Origin: Porphyridium purpureum
Lineage: Eukaryota > Rhodophyta > Bangiophyceae > Porphyridiales > Porphyridiaceae
Length of the DNA stretch: 64,000 nucleotides
Reading direction: 5' to 3'
Assembly: GCA_008690995.1 (NCBI GenBank)
Contig: VRMN01000005.1
Coordinates: 620,001 to 684,000, forward strand
The notes beneath the pieces are model-generated. The model ran no database searches. It had not been told where the DNA came from and worked only from the letters and a program-made list of their open reading frames with translations. Shown in pieces: positions 1 through 9,977 of the stretch. The position numbers and the translations under genes are program-made. Numbering within the stretch: position 1 is the first letter of the stretch; each line of letters begins with the position of its first letter.

Positions 1-449
1 CTCAAGATACAAGCAAGGTCCCGCTCTGATACCAAACAGGTGGTCTCGTTCGGGGAACGAACGGTGGCACCCAGAAGATCAGGCGCAATCTCACGGACAC
101 TAAGTAGATAAGAGTGATTGATTCAAAAGAGAAGAAAAGTTGTACAGTTGTGCTTCGTCTGATGCGCCGACCACTGCGTCGGTGCAAATCTTGGGCTCTT
201 CACTTTTCTGGGCGTGAAAAATCCGCAAGCAGCCGTAAACAATCATGCCCAGACGCCAACTCATGCGTTCTCTTCGTTCCGTGTCGAGATTTGCTGACCA
301 TACAATCTACCAGCCCATTTTTGTACCTTCTACTACCTGTCTTCACTGCACACTTCATACTTCCTTATTCGGGCGTCTCCGCCACTCCACAGAAAACGAT
401 GGAAAGAAAATGACAAAGAGGAAAACAAATTTCATGACAGTGTTCGGTA
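1..449. other. Left-edge region, no gene supported
   Basis: This stretch lies beyond the 3' end of the UDP-xylose synthase gene and probably carries its 3' UTR near 400-449. The short frames here look like no known protein. A TGTACAGT motif lies at 141-148. It matches the promoter motif seen before several other genes here, so a promoter of a gene outside the window is possible. Confidence 0.4.
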
Positions 450-1502
450 CTACAAGGCATTTTCAATGCGATGGCGGAAATCATCAATCATGGGCTTCAA
501 TCCCTCTCGCAGGGGCACCTTGGGCTCCCAGCCCAGTAGTGTCTTGGCCTTGGTGATGTCCGGCTGGCGCTTCATCGGGTCATCCGGCGTCGCGGGCAAA
601 AAGTTCATAGGCTGCTTGGAGCCTGTGAGCTCCAAGATCATTTCCGCGAGCTCGATCATAGTAAACTCACCCGGGTTGCCGCAGTTGATAGGCCCAGTCA
701 GGCCCGATTCAAACAGACGCACGATGCCGTCCACCAGGTCCGACACGTAGCAGAAGCTGCGCGTCTGCTTGCCGTCACCATAGATCGTGAGCGGCTCTCC
801 ACGGATCACCTGTCCCACAAAGTTGCTGACCACCCGGCCGTCATTCTCGACCATGCGCGGGCCGTACGTGTTGAAGATGCGAACAACCGCGATGTCCACG
901 TGGTGCTGGCGGTGGTAGTCGAACGCCATCGTTTCGGCAATGCGCTTGCCTTCATCGTAACATGAGCGCACGCCGATCGGGTTGACATTGCCCCAGTACT
1001 CCTCTGTTTGTGGGTGCTGCAGCGGGTCGCCGTACACCTCGGACGTGGAGGCGAGCAAGATGCGTGCGCCCGTACGCTTCGCCAGGCCCAGCATGTTCAT
1101 GGTCCCGAGCATGCTTGTCTTGAGCGTCTTAATGGCATTGTACTTGTAGTGCACCGGCGACGCCGGGCACGCAAAGTGGTAGATTGCGTCGACCTCGGCT
1201 TCGTAGGGCTGTGTGACGTCGTGCCTCACAAACTCAAAGTTTGGGTTGCTCATCAGGTGCGCGACGTTCGACTTTTTCCCCGTGAAGAGATTATCGAGGC
1301 AGATCACCTCATGGCCATCTGAAATGAGGCGGTCGCACAGGTGCGATCCGATGAAGCCCGCGCCGCCCGTGACCAGCACGCGCATGTGCTTCTTCGGGCG
1401 GTTGGGCGCGTGCTCCTGGCGCCAGCGCGCCAGCCGGTCCTGCCCATGCCCGTCCGGGTTCTGTACATCCACCACCATTGCCGCGCTCCCGTTCCCCGCC
1501 AT
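450..1502 (-). CDS. UXS: UDP-glucuronic acid decarboxylase (UDP-xylose synthase)
   Basis: Short-chain dehydrogenase/reductase of the extended class that decarboxylates UDP-glucuronate to UDP-xylose, the xylose donor for cell-wall and extracellular polysaccharide. The 350-residue frame starts at an ATG and holds the NAD-binding GGAGFIG motif at residues 46-52, the STSEVYGDP serine/threonine region at about 152-160 and the catalytic Tyr182-x3-Lys186 (YDEGK). There is no signal or membrane segment, so a cytosolic form is expected, unlike the Golgi-anchored type II forms of plants and animals. The first 39 residues precede the Rossmann core and are not conserved. The gene is divergent from the acidic protein gene. 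On its own strand the leader is almost pure purine (about 1510-1640), a feature shared with other housekeeping genes here. The family call is firm. Confidence 0.95.
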   Translation of the reverse strand: MAGNGSAAMVVDVQNPDGHGQDRLARWRQEHAPNRPKKHMRVLVTGGAGFIGSHLCDRLISDGHEVICLDNLFTGKKSNVAHLMSNPNFEFVRHDVTQPYEAEVDAIYHFACPASPVHYKYNAIKTLKTSMLGTMNMLGLAKRTGARILLASTSEVYGDPLQHPQTEEYWGNVNPIGVRSCYDEGKRIAETMAFDYHRQHHVDIAVVRIFNTYGPRMVENDGRVVSNFVGQVIRGEPLTIYGDGKQTRSFCYVSDLVDGIVRLFESGLTGPINCGNPGEFTMIELAEMILELTGSKQPMNFLPATPDDPMKRQPDITKAKTLLGWEPKVPLREGLKPMIDDFRHRIENAL

Positions 1503-2572
1503 CTCTTTCTAACCCCTCCTCCTCCTCTCCACCCAAACCCCCACCCTTCCTCTTCCGTCTCCCCTCTTCCCTCTCTCCCTATCTCTCTATCTCTCCCTCT
1601 CTCTCTCTATCCTGCCCTCTTAACCCTCCTCCTCACAACCTCCTTGTTTGCCTTCTCCGGTCAAACCACCCAACCACACATTACACGGTCCTCCACACTT
1701 TCATAACACACACACGTCATTTTGTGATTTTCGCGGCGCGCGTGTCACCCTCAAAAGACACCAAAAACATAAAAAAGCCATTAAAATTCATTAAAGTATC
1801 TTTATAAAGCATAAAAACCATACCATTAAAACATTAAAAAAGGTCATGGTGGACACGCACTGAACCTCCCAGAATAGAGCTGTACACAGGAAAGCAAAAC
1901 GCGAGTGCGGTGCTTGGGAGATTGACAGGTCAGACGGGAACGATACGGGGAGGGTGGATGTGTCCCCGGTCGCTGTTGTGCGGGCCGTCCGGAAGGGGCG
2001 TGCGCGTACGACTGCGGCGCGCGTGACGATGCTGGTCTGGTGTCGAAGTGTGCGTGGGAGGAGCGCTGGAACAAGACACACGCGAAAGAGAACGCGGGAT
2101 GCTGGAGGAGACGCTACGCGTGCCGCATGAGGTTTGACGCGCGGCCTGTGGCCACGTCTGCTCGTGTGCACACAGACAGTGCCGGCGTCTGCGTCTGGGA
2201 CAGGGCCAGCGGCGGAAAAGGCCGGCACGTTCCGTCAGCACGGGTGCGAACACCACCGGTTCTTGCGTTGGGCACTTGCACGTCTGTTGACTGTACTAAC
2301 ATGTACTGTGAAAGCGCGCGAAAAGAATGAGAAAAAGAAAAGATTAAAAAATCAAAACGGCGCGCGAAAGTGGACGCGGATCCGAAAAGCGCGTGCGTGC
2401 GCGAGTGGCGCTGGCATACACGCGCCAAGTGGATCATGGCGCCGGTCGGATGCGGGGCTTGGAGGTGTCGCCGGGAAAGCTGGTGCTCTGCTTGTCTTCA
2501 GCACGGAGCCCCCGCGTTTGCGGACATAGTCGCGGAGAACGCCGATATAGGCGCGACGTGCGCGACAAAGAG
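1503..2572. promoter_or_regulatory. Divergent intergenic region UXS / acidic protein
   Basis: About 1.07 kb between two divergent starts. Next to UXS is a pyrimidine-rich tract at about 1508-1640, which is a purine-rich leader on the UXS strand. At about 1755-1850 is an AT-rich block with repeated ATTAAA-like words. ACTGTAC (GTACAGT on the minus strand) lies at 2290-2296. No convincing gene is seen. Confidence 0.5.
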
Positions 2573-5500
2573 ATGGGCGCGCCGGGCACAACGCGCGAGC
2601 CGCGCTTGTCGCTGGCCGTGTATGAAGATACGGATGATGACTATGAAAGCGACGCGAGGGTATTGCGTGAGTTGCGTGAAGAGCAAGACACGTCGGACGC
2701 CGACGACACAAGGGAACCCGCACATGTACTTTTGAAGAGTGCGGGCGTGAAAGCGCATGGTTCAGAGGATGAAGACCGTGCATTACATGTGCAGACAGCT
2801 GCAGCACATCTTGTGGCGCGGGACGCACCATCAGAGCGAGCGAAAACTTCTGAAGAAAACCTCCGGCGCCAGTACAGAGCAACAGGACTGGATTCAGACC
2901 CGAGTCACGGAGCCGGCTCCGATGGGCGCGAGGATGACGCTATTGTGCTGCGCGATGAGCCTGACGAAGAGGAGCGCCTGCTGAAGGCTTTGAAGCAGAG
3001 CAAAGTCGCGGTATCAGGTCTGCGGGGGGATCAGGAAAAGCAAAAAAGCTCGCGCGATGCTGCGCATCAGAATCGCGCTGGTCCAGCGCACGAGGCCTGG
3101 AGCTCGCAAAGTGCATCGAGAGGTGATTCACCGCGTGTCTCGGGCAAACCCGTGAAGCAGCTGCATACACAACCGCGCTTTTCATCGTTATCACCCGAGC
3201 CAGCGGCACCTCGTGGCACTGGAGCCTTTCTGCACGTGTTCCAAGATGTATCTGACGACGAGAATGTGCCGGGGCAAACCCATCTGCGAGAGGCAGGGCC
3301 AAGTGACGAGCTAGATGGAAGTGAAAGCGAAAGGAAGGATGACATTCATCGCAAGCAGAAGAAAGTTGACTCAGCGGTGGCGACGGCACTCAAACCCTCG
3401 CTGCGGGTTTTACGTCAGAATACTTCCGATGACGGCGAGCAAGTCGCGTCATCGGATGATGGCACTGATTTCGAGTTTTCCGCGGCAAGGCGTAAACCAA
3501 AACAACGTCACCGCTCGCGCTCGTCTGCGCACTTCATTTTGGACGACGAAGAAGTAGGGGATAATGAAGAAGAGGCGGGCTTCGAAGACGACATGGCAGT
3601 CTCTGCCCACGCCGCACCCAGCATCCCAAATCAGACAGCAGCTGAGTTGCTACGAGAAACCTTTCAAGTGCTGCGACAGGAGCCTGTCTCGCTCCAGTTC
3701 CGGCGCGCAAGTCCGGCGCCCGATGATGGTGTCGCAAATGGTCGTGTTTCTGCATTGGACCGCGTCCGCAGTCGTCTCGAGTCCCGCAGGCGGGAGGAAG
3801 ACCTTCGCAATGCGAACATACAATTCAAGCACAAACTTACCTACAGAAGGCCAACGCCTCGCGGCTTGGGGCATTTGCTCGAACACGCTCACGAGCAAGC
3901 CCGCACGGATGATCTGGAGATGATTGGTTCGCAGGCGTCAGAACATGATGACGACCAAGAGAGCTTGATTGTGATTCCGCCACGGAAGAAGCTGTCACCT
4001 CGAAAGCAGCGCAAGCAGATGCGCGAAAGACTGCTTCAGAAAGCAATGGAGCGCACGCTGGACGGCACAGACGTCGACCAAGGCCATGACTCTCATTTGG
4101 ATCTGGATCTGGATCACGACTCTCAGCTCAAATCAGAGGCGTCTGAAGAAGAGCGAGCAGATCATGACGCAGAAACGGATGATGACGAGCTGGTTCCTGC
4201 ACAAGATGCAGGCAATACTGACCATGAAGAAACGGAGCGGCAGGATGACATCAACGTGCAAGAAAAGGAGGCTGTGGAGCACGGAAGCAAGGATACCGAT
4301 GAGCAAAAGCATGCCATGATAGCTCGTGAAACCTTTGTGCTGCCCGGACACAGTCCAGCTGTCGATCAGGAGCACACTCGAAATGAGAAGAGCAGCTTAG
4401 GACCGGAAAATGACGCTCCCATTCAGCTTCATCGTGGCGAGGAGGCCGGCAATGCATCCAACGAGACCAATTCACCGCGTCGGTCTCAAGGCCGATCCTG
4501 TTCTCAACACAGAAATGACCTTGAGCTCAGCGAGACTTCGTGTCTGCAGCAACCCGTTCTACGAACGTATGCTCGCGCAGGAGCCCATGCAAGTACCGAT
4601 GGTGCAGGCGGACAGGACGCATCCAAGAGCACGTTGGAGCAACGAAAGCATTGTGCCACCTATGCTGGTCAAAACGCACACAAATCCGCTGTATTGGATT
4701 CCCTCTTGGAGAACGAAGCATCGGAAGAGGGCGCAAGCGATGCACCGGAAAGCACGGCCGATGAGCGCGAGCTAGACGACGACGACGCGCTGCGCCGCGA
4801 AATGGGCTCTTTTGTGGTCCCCACGGGAGAGCTCGACGCGCTCGAGCAGTCCGACTCTGGAGAAACGCACGCTTACAAGGCATATGTTCGGGACCTGATC
4901 AAAGGCAGTGAGAGAAGAGAAAAAGACAGTGCCGCCGACGATAGCGACTATGATGACAACCACGATGCCGGCGAAGAGGCGTCACTTCGACATGAAGGCT
5001 CGAGGCGAGGCCGTTGGGCAGCGTCGGGGTTTCGAGAGATCGCCACTGCGGCTGAGAACCACGCCCACCAGATATCGACTGAACTCAAGCCTGGGCGGAG
5101 GCCCGATGAATTTGAATTCTTTGCGTTGGACGGGCTCAGTGAGGAAGAGGAGGAGCACGGTCGAACGGCCAAGTGTAAGCGCAAACGCGCGCGTGCATTT
5201 GCCCTTGAACGACAACAGCGCAATGCACGCGTGCGCGTACTCTCATCGGCCCGTACGGATGCTCCACAGCAACGGCACCCACGAATAGATCACGGCGATG
5301 TGCGCGCGACCGAGGAGCGAATGGATTTCTTGGATATGCACACTTCTGCATCATTGCCGCTTGAGACATCCTTGAATGCAATTGACAAGACTCATATTGA
5401 GTCAGCAGCATTACGGCGCAAAATGTCTCGCAAAGAAACCAGTGCTGGGCTTGAGAGCCTTTCCGTCAGGAATCGTGCGCGCTCTGCAAACGTCAGTAGT

Positions 5501-5731
5501 GGGAAGCAGTCGTCAACGGCCTTTGAACTGAACCGCATGCGATCAACAAGCATATTCAACTCACGCGGAAACGCTGCAAACAGTGTTCTTGGTGCATCTG
5601 ATGGAAACAATGTATCAGCCTTTCATGACGCAGCAATCAAGCTCCCAGTCGGAAGCGTCAATGCTTTGAAACGGCCCCCGAGGGGAGGCCTCCAGTACGT
5701 CCTGACCACCAAGAAGACACGTAAGTTTTAG
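2573..5731 (+). CDS. Large acidic, disordered protein; possibly Mrc1/Claspin-like
   Basis: About 1,052 residues from the ATG at 2573. Another in-frame ATG at 2450 would add 41 arginine-rich residues that look like leader. The protein is very rich in Asp, Glu, Ser and Lys/Arg, with repeated acidic runs (for example SDDGTDFEF, LDLDLDHD), a basic segment PRKKLSPRKQRKQMRERLLQ in the middle and a basic C-terminus ending KKTRKF. No globular domain is evident. The alternation of acidic patches with basic helices, several TQ/SQ sites and a C-terminal RMRSTSIF segment recall the DNA-replication checkpoint mediator Mrc1/Claspin, but this is only a compositional likeness. It is probably nuclear. An alternative is any scaffold or chromatin protein. 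That the gene is real is well supported, since 1 kb frames in the other phases are all broken. Confidence 0.8.
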   Translation: MGAPGTTREPRLSLAVYEDTDDDYESDARVLRELREEQDTSDADDTREPAHVLLKSAGVKAHGSEDEDRALHVQTAAAHLVARDAPSERAKTSEENLRRQYRATGLDSDPSHGAGSDGREDDAIVLRDEPDEEERLLKALKQSKVAVSGLRGDQEKQKSSRDAAHQNRAGPAHEAWSSQSASRGDSPRVSGKPVKQLHTQPRFSSLSPEPAAPRGTGAFLHVFQDVSDDENVPGQTHLREAGPSDELDGSESERKDDIHRKQKKVDSAVATALKPSLRVLRQNTSDDGEQVASSDDGTDFEFSAARRKPKQRHRSRSSAHFILDDEEVGDNEEEAGFEDDMAVSAHAAPSIPNQTAAELLRETFQVLRQEPVSLQFRRASPAPDDGVANGRVSALDRVRSRLESRRREEDLRNANIQFKHKLTYRRPTPRGLGHLLEHAHEQARTDDLEMIGSQASEHDDDQESLIVIPPRKKLSPRKQRKQMRERLLQKAMERTLDGTDVDQGHDSHLDLDLDHDSQLKSEASEEERADHDAETDDDELVPAQDAGNTDHEETERQDDINVQEKEAVEHGSKDTDEQKHAMIARETFVLPGHSPAVDQEHTRNEKSSLGPENDAPIQLHRGEEAGNASNETNSPRRSQGRSCSQHRNDLELSETSCLQQPVLRTYARAGAHASTDGAGGQDASKSTLEQRKHCATYAGQNAHKSAVLDSLLENEASEEGASDAPESTADERELDDDDALRREMGSFVVPTGELDALEQSDSGETHAYKAYVRDLIKGSERREKDSAADDSDYDDNHDAGEEASLRHEGSRRGRWAASGFREIATAAENHAHQISTELKPGRRPDEFEFFALDGLSEEEEEHGRTAKCKRKRARAFALERQQRNARVRVLSSARTDAPQQRHPRIDHGDVRATEERMDFLDMHTSASLPLETSLNAIDKTHIESAALRRKMSRKETSAGLESLSVRNRARSANVSSGKQSSTAFELNRMRSTSIFNSRGNAANSVLGASDGNNVSAFHDAAIKLPVGSVNALKRPPRGGLQYVLTTKKTRKF

Positions 5732-5956
5732 ACCGACAGGCGAATGAGTGCCGCACTTGCATTTCTCAAGGCCTCGGATCCAGATGTAAAGGTAAAGGAA
5801 GACAGGAGGTTCCGAGTTCTTAGATAAAGGGGCGGGTGCCTCGTGATTGACTTTGCAAGGGCAGGTGCTCTGATCTTCCAGTCCCGGCTAATCGTCCCAT
5901 ACACGTCTTAATCGATAAGTGAAGGCCAGACCTACGCAGGCAATCTCGTGCTCCTG

Positions 5957-6838
5957 CTACGACATAGAGGTAGGCGGCGGCGGCATTGGTGGCATCACCC
6001 GCACTGCCAGAATTTGCGACAAGGTCTGTTCGAGGTACGTAAGGCGATCGTCAAATAAGCCTAGGAACTGCTTGACCGAGTACACATCTTCTGAAAGCTG
6101 AGAAACTTTCTGCTCAATTCCAGCCGTGGTATGCGCCGACGTTCCCACTGAATCCTTTTCGATCGCGCGAGTATGCTTGCGCCGCTTAGTCTCTTGGCCT
6201 CTCTCTGAATCTTCCGGGTCTTCATGTCCTGTGGAACGTCGAGAACTTTCTCCGTTGCCGAATTTACTGCTCTCTGCGCTCGGGTCATAAGCCAAGCCGC
6301 CTCCAATGGGGAATCGTTTGACCGCATCCATGTTGAGGACAAAATGCCACAGTTTGCCATCGTTCCGCAGACATGTCACGACGCCCAGCGATGCGCGGCA
6401 TGATGCGCAAAGCAAGGTGCGTGGCAGAGCCTCGGCCGAAGTGGAATTCGATTGCGGAGCTATCGGCATGTGCGCTGGGTGAACACGCGGATCGAGACCT
6501 GGTGGCTCGACGCTCACGTTCCAAGCACGGCGAAGCGCCAGCACCTGGTCTCCATGCCGGTTTAACGGTACGATGGGAGCATTTCGATTCGGGCTTCTTT
6601 GATCATTCTGCGACGCGCTTGCTTGATTCAGAGCCCGCTGCTCGCCTGCGGCTGAAGGCGGAAGCTGCTTGCCGGGCATTAGTCTGCGATGTACTGGTTC
6701 GCTCCATTGTTCGCTATGTGACGTGCTTGTGTCGCCTAGCAAGACGCCGCACTCGGCGCAAACCACGACTTCCAGTCTACCCGGAGCGGTTGCATGCTCT
6801 GCCCCATCTGGCGTATTCCCTGCGCACGACGAACTCAT
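5957..6838 (-). CDS. Mis18-like (Yippee/Mis18 fold) centromere protein
   Basis: About 293 residues from the ATG at 6838; the open frame extends nine codons further without an ATG. A first zinc knuckle VVCAECGVLLGDT (Cys27, Cys30) and a second LLCASCRASLGVV (Cys144, Cys147) follow the Mis18/Yippee pattern, in which four cysteines bind zinc and each CxxC is followed by a 'LG' turn. The gap between the knuckles is about 114 residues, roughly double that of human Mis18-alpha, and is low-complexity. The C-terminus (about 235-285) is a predicted coiled coil, as in Mis18 proteins, preceded by a basic KRRKH segment. Mis18 primes centromeres for CENP-A loading. A MAD1 gene in the same window suits a conventional kinetochore. 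Other Yippee-fold proteins (Yippee-like, cereblon CULT) usually lack the coiled coil. It converges on the acidic-protein gene. Confidence 0.6.
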   Translation of the reverse strand: MSSSCAGNTPDGAEHATAPGRLEVVVCAECGVLLGDTSTSHSEQWSEPVHRRLMPGKQLPPSAAGEQRALNQASASQNDQRSPNRNAPIVPLNRHGDQVLALRRAWNVSVEPPGLDPRVHPAHMPIAPQSNSTSAEALPRTLLCASCRASLGVVTCLRNDGKLWHFVLNMDAVKRFPIGGGLAYDPSAESSKFGNGESSRRSTGHEDPEDSERGQETKRRKHTRAIEKDSVGTSAHTTAGIEQKVSQLSEDVYSVKQFLGLFDDRLTYLEQTLSQILAVRVMPPMPPPPTSMS

Positions 6839-7055
6839 TTCGCCTAGCGTAGCTTCTCGACTCAACGACTTGCATCATATATTTATGATGATCGTGAAGT
6901 AGTGGCCAAGCAAACAGAACTGACAGGACTTTGATCGCTTTTCGCGCGTGTGTCTGCGTGTGTTTACGAGGGGCATAATCGTCGAACGCGCCGTCTCGTG
7001 CACGGAACAGATCCTAGCCTGGAGCTCCCCGAGGCGATCTTCTGCGCGCGGCAGA

Positions 7056-8339
7056 ATGATCACGAACGCGATGAACTTGGCGCCCGCAAGTACCGGCCTT
7101 GCCACTGTGTTGGTGTTCTTGCTTGTGGTGCACGGTCCCATGAAGGCGTCCGGCAGCCAGGCTGCATTTCCAGAGCCGAGCCAAAAGCTCCTCTCTAACT
7201 CTGACTCGCATGCACACTGTGCCAGATCGATGAGGGAGAGCGATGGGTTTATTTGTGAGCGTGACGCGTTGTGGGAAATCGAAAAGCAGGCGGCGCGGCG
7301 CATGGCATTCAAGCAGGCGGAGCCTTTCAGCTTGATGTGCAGAGGCACATTCAGTGACCGTGTGCCCTACGCCTATGGGTTTCTGAACGCCATCAATTGG
7401 TACGAAATGTATTGGGAACCGGAACTGAGCTGCGTCAAGGAGCGTGTCGGGATTGCAGGCGACGGAGGCAAGTACGTGTGCCATACAGATAGCCTTGCCC
7501 CAGGAAAGCCGTGCTTGGTGTACAGTGCCGGGTCGAATAATGATTTTTCCTTTGAAGATGCTGTGCACGCGATTTGGCCCCACTGTGAGATCCACACGTT
7601 CGATCCAACGCTCATAAGCCGTGGCCTGGAAGTGAAGAATCAGCCGTACGTGAACTTCCACCCGTGGGGTCTGGGTGGGTCGAATGACCCGGCTCGAATG
7701 TTTTTCACGCTCAGTGAGGCGATGCGTCGTCTAGGCCATGAAGGCCGCGAAATTACAATTTTCAAGGTGGACATCGAACATTCTGAATATCCTGCATTTG
7801 AGGCGATGGAACGCGAGGGATCGTTTCCCTTCCAACAATTGCTGATTGAGGTACACAATCCCAAAAAGAACGGCCAGCTCTTTTTGACGCTGCGCAATAA
7901 TGGATTCGCCATATTTAGCAAAGAAACAAACTACTTCACAACGCAGTGCATGGAGTATGTGTTTGGCCGCGTGGGTCGTGCTTTCTTCGAAATCATTGAC
8001 GACCCGCTGGTAGTGAGGGGGTATCAGTGCAACGCGAGCGTCATTACTGCCGGAAAAGCGTACCCCGGCGCAAGAGATCAATCGCGTCCGAGTGCTGCTC
8101 CCCGCCCACAATACGACGGCAATTCGCAAAACAAAGACTCACGAGGACCCAGCCTCATCGAGCTAGAAGCAGAGCTCGCTGGAAAGCGAAAGCGTCTGGA
8201 TGACGTGAATGATCGCTTGACCAAAGTGCCAGATCCGTCGCATGCGGCACAAATCAGATCACAGATCGTTCAACTGCAGAAAGATGTCGGCAATCTTGAG
8301 CAGCGGATCGTCGCTTTGAAATCCCATCTACGCATGTGA
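7056..8339 (+). CDS. Type II membrane methyltransferase (Methyltransf_22/METTL24-like)
   Basis: 427 residues from the ATG at 7056; codons upstream are open but lack an ATG. An N-terminal hydrophobic segment (about residues 12-27) looks like a signal anchor. The core has a SAM-binding-like strand-turn LVYSAGSNNDFSFED, an acidic strand end HTFDPT, an HPWGLGG turn, FKVDIEHSEYPAF and LLIEVH, the pattern of the METTL24/FkbM-type domain found in secreted or Golgi methyltransferases. The last 60 residues form a coiled coil with charged heptads. It is the first of four type II enzymes in a row (GT31 and two sulfotransferases follow), which suggests methylation of a sugar in the exported polysaccharide. 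Substrate is inference. Confidence 0.75.
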   Translation: MITNAMNLAPASTGLATVLVFLLVVHGPMKASGSQAAFPEPSQKLLSNSDSHAHCARSMRESDGFICERDALWEIEKQAARRMAFKQAEPFSLMCRGTFSDRVPYAYGFLNAINWYEMYWEPELSCVKERVGIAGDGGKYVCHTDSLAPGKPCLVYSAGSNNDFSFEDAVHAIWPHCEIHTFDPTLISRGLEVKNQPYVNFHPWGLGGSNDPARMFFTLSEAMRRLGHEGREITIFKVDIEHSEYPAFEAMEREGSFPFQQLLIEVHNPKKNGQLFLTLRNNGFAIFSKETNYFTTQCMEYVFGRVGRAFFEIIDDPLVVRGYQCNASVITAGKAYPGARDQSRPSAAPRPQYDGNSQNKDSRGPSLIELEAELAGKRKRLDDVNDRLTKVPDPSHAAQIRSQIVQLQKDVGNLEQRIVALKSHLRM

Positions 8340-8455
8340 TTCCAGTTCAGTACTGGAATGGTGAGCTCATCTACCTTGTCCTTATTTCGGAGCATCCAGC
8401 GTAGGAACTCGGGGACACCACGAACCGGATGCATGCATGGCATAAGAACTCCTTT

Positions 8456-9589
8456 TCATTTCGATGGGGGGTTTCGTAGAGGCGCGCTCGTACCCAGCGT
8501 TATGAAAATATCTGGAAGATGCTCAGCGTACAGACGAGGGGTGAATGACTGCTCCTGCTTCGGACATCCGTCGCGAGGTCGCGTGATTTGGGGTACATCG
8601 TACGCTGATTTCGCGATTGTATGCTTAAAGACTGCACTGCTAACCTCAGCAGAAACGTGGTGTGCAAAGATAAAATGATCGCAAAATTGAGCGTAATCCT
8701 GCAGGTGAGATACATTGTCGCTTGGTTCGTGCATGTAGGACGTCAAGTAACCTTGCTGCGCGTCAAGGCGCTTTTGGTCATCAAATATGGTAAGCTGAAG
8801 TATCCAAGCGAGCAGCCCAAAATTCCAAGCTAGCGTCACATCCTCATCAAAGGGTAGCAATTTCATGGCGGCCTCGTCGCTCAACAACTTGACAACATCC
8901 TGCGAGAATAGCATGAAGTTTTCGTCCGCGCGGTGACCCCCGCGCTTGCACCAAAATCGGCCCCAAAAGAAGGCGCGGTCGGGTCGCTGGTTGAGCTCAT
9001 ACAACAAGCGATGCAAGCAAAGAAAAACATCATCGTCCATCTTGAGCAGATAGTCGAACTGATAGTGTGTCACACTCCAGTTCAATTGAAAGAGGGCTCG
9101 TCGACCGAACGCATTCTTCTTATAATTCCCGTAACCCGATTCAATGCGCTGAAAGACAAGGTCCTTATGAGTATCCTGCTCCTCCTCGAGCTGTCGAGCG
9201 AGCTCGCGTTTACTTTCCAGCGACATACTGGAATCATTGGTGCGTGAGCCGCGCTGATCATTCTTCACGATCACATCGGGATGATCCGTGAAAAAGCGAT
9301 ATTCGACCAGATCCTCTCCTGGCGGAATCCAGGATAACCATCCGCGTCGCGCAGCGTCCCGAATCGCGCGATGACTGGGAGACGATCCTATACAGACCAT
9401 GAGCTTTCGCGCCGGCAGGTGCTCGGGCCGCGCGGCGCGATCCGCGACGATATCAATGACGGCTCTCACCTTGCTTCGCGTGCCATCCGCCATGTGCAGG
9501 CCACCAATGACGGCCAAGACCAGCACGGCGGCCAGCAGCAGAAGCACGGACACCCATACCGTCCGCTGCGACGTCGAGCGTCGACACAT
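8456..9589 (-). CDS. GT31-type beta-1,3-galactosyltransferase-like glycosyltransferase
   Basis: 377 residues starting at an ATG. A signal anchor lies at about residues 11-31, followed by a stem and a galactosyltransferase (GT31) domain: LMVCIGSSPSHRAIRDAARRGW (start of the domain, with the typical R..iR.tW-like motif), VEYRFFTDH, FLLKMDDDVF-type metal site at Asp185-187, an FWGRFW-like region and later a conserved ENFMLFSQDVV stretch. It probably transfers galactose or a related sugar in the Golgi. It faces the sulfotransferase gene across a 388 bp divergent promoter and converges on the methyltransferase gene, so three enzymes with likely linked roles are adjacent. Donor and acceptor cannot be read from sequence. 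Confidence 0.85.
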   Translation of the reverse strand: MCRRSTSQRTVWVSVLLLLAAVLVLAVIGGLHMADGTRSKVRAVIDIVADRAARPEHLPARKLMVCIGSSPSHRAIRDAARRGWLSWIPPGEDLVEYRFFTDHPDVIVKNDQRGSRTNDSSMSLESKRELARQLEEEQDTHKDLVFQRIESGYGNYKKNAFGRRALFQLNWSVTHYQFDYLLKMDDDVFLCLHRLLYELNQRPDRAFFWGRFWCKRGGHRADENFMLFSQDVVKLLSDEAAMKLLPFDEDVTLAWNFGLLAWILQLTIFDDQKRLDAQQGYLTSYMHEPSDNVSHLQDYAQFCDHFIFAHHVSAEVSSAVFKHTIAKSAYDVPQITRPRDGCPKQEQSFTPRLYAEHLPDIFITLGTSAPLRNPPSK

Positions 9590-9977
9590 CCTTCGTAGTC
9601 ACACCATCAGCTACCGCGACGCACATTCGCACAACCTTGCCAACCACCTCAATGCCGCATCACATTGCAATATACCATTGCATCTGAATGCGGCATTTCA
9701 CTACTTCGGTCCGAACCAATAACGCCGCGGTACAGTGTCCCGTGCAGCGCAAAAGAAGTACAGTGAATCCATTCTCGCATTACATCTCTGTATTAAAGTA
9801 GCACCCTTTGGACAAGCCGTTTATGCACATTGCAATGGAATGCGGCATTGTAACGGCACCCGCGCGCGTCCAGCATCTGCGGGCTGTGAACTAGCTTTTG
9901 ATGGTGGAGACGAGCGAGAGATCCAGAGAGACACGCACAGGTGGTGTGGTGGACGGCTGCGTGAAGGGAGAGGAAGC
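9590..9977. promoter_or_regulatory. Divergent promoter of GT31 and sulfotransferase genes
   Basis: Contains an inverted pair AATGCCGCA (9651-9659) and GAATGCGGCATT (9686-9697) with a third copy GAATGCGGCATTG at 9838-9850, a CCAAT word at about 9715, and two GTACAGTG motifs at 9730-9737 and 9758-9765. The open frame into the sulfotransferase extends through this region but has no strong ATG before 9978. Confidence 0.5.
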
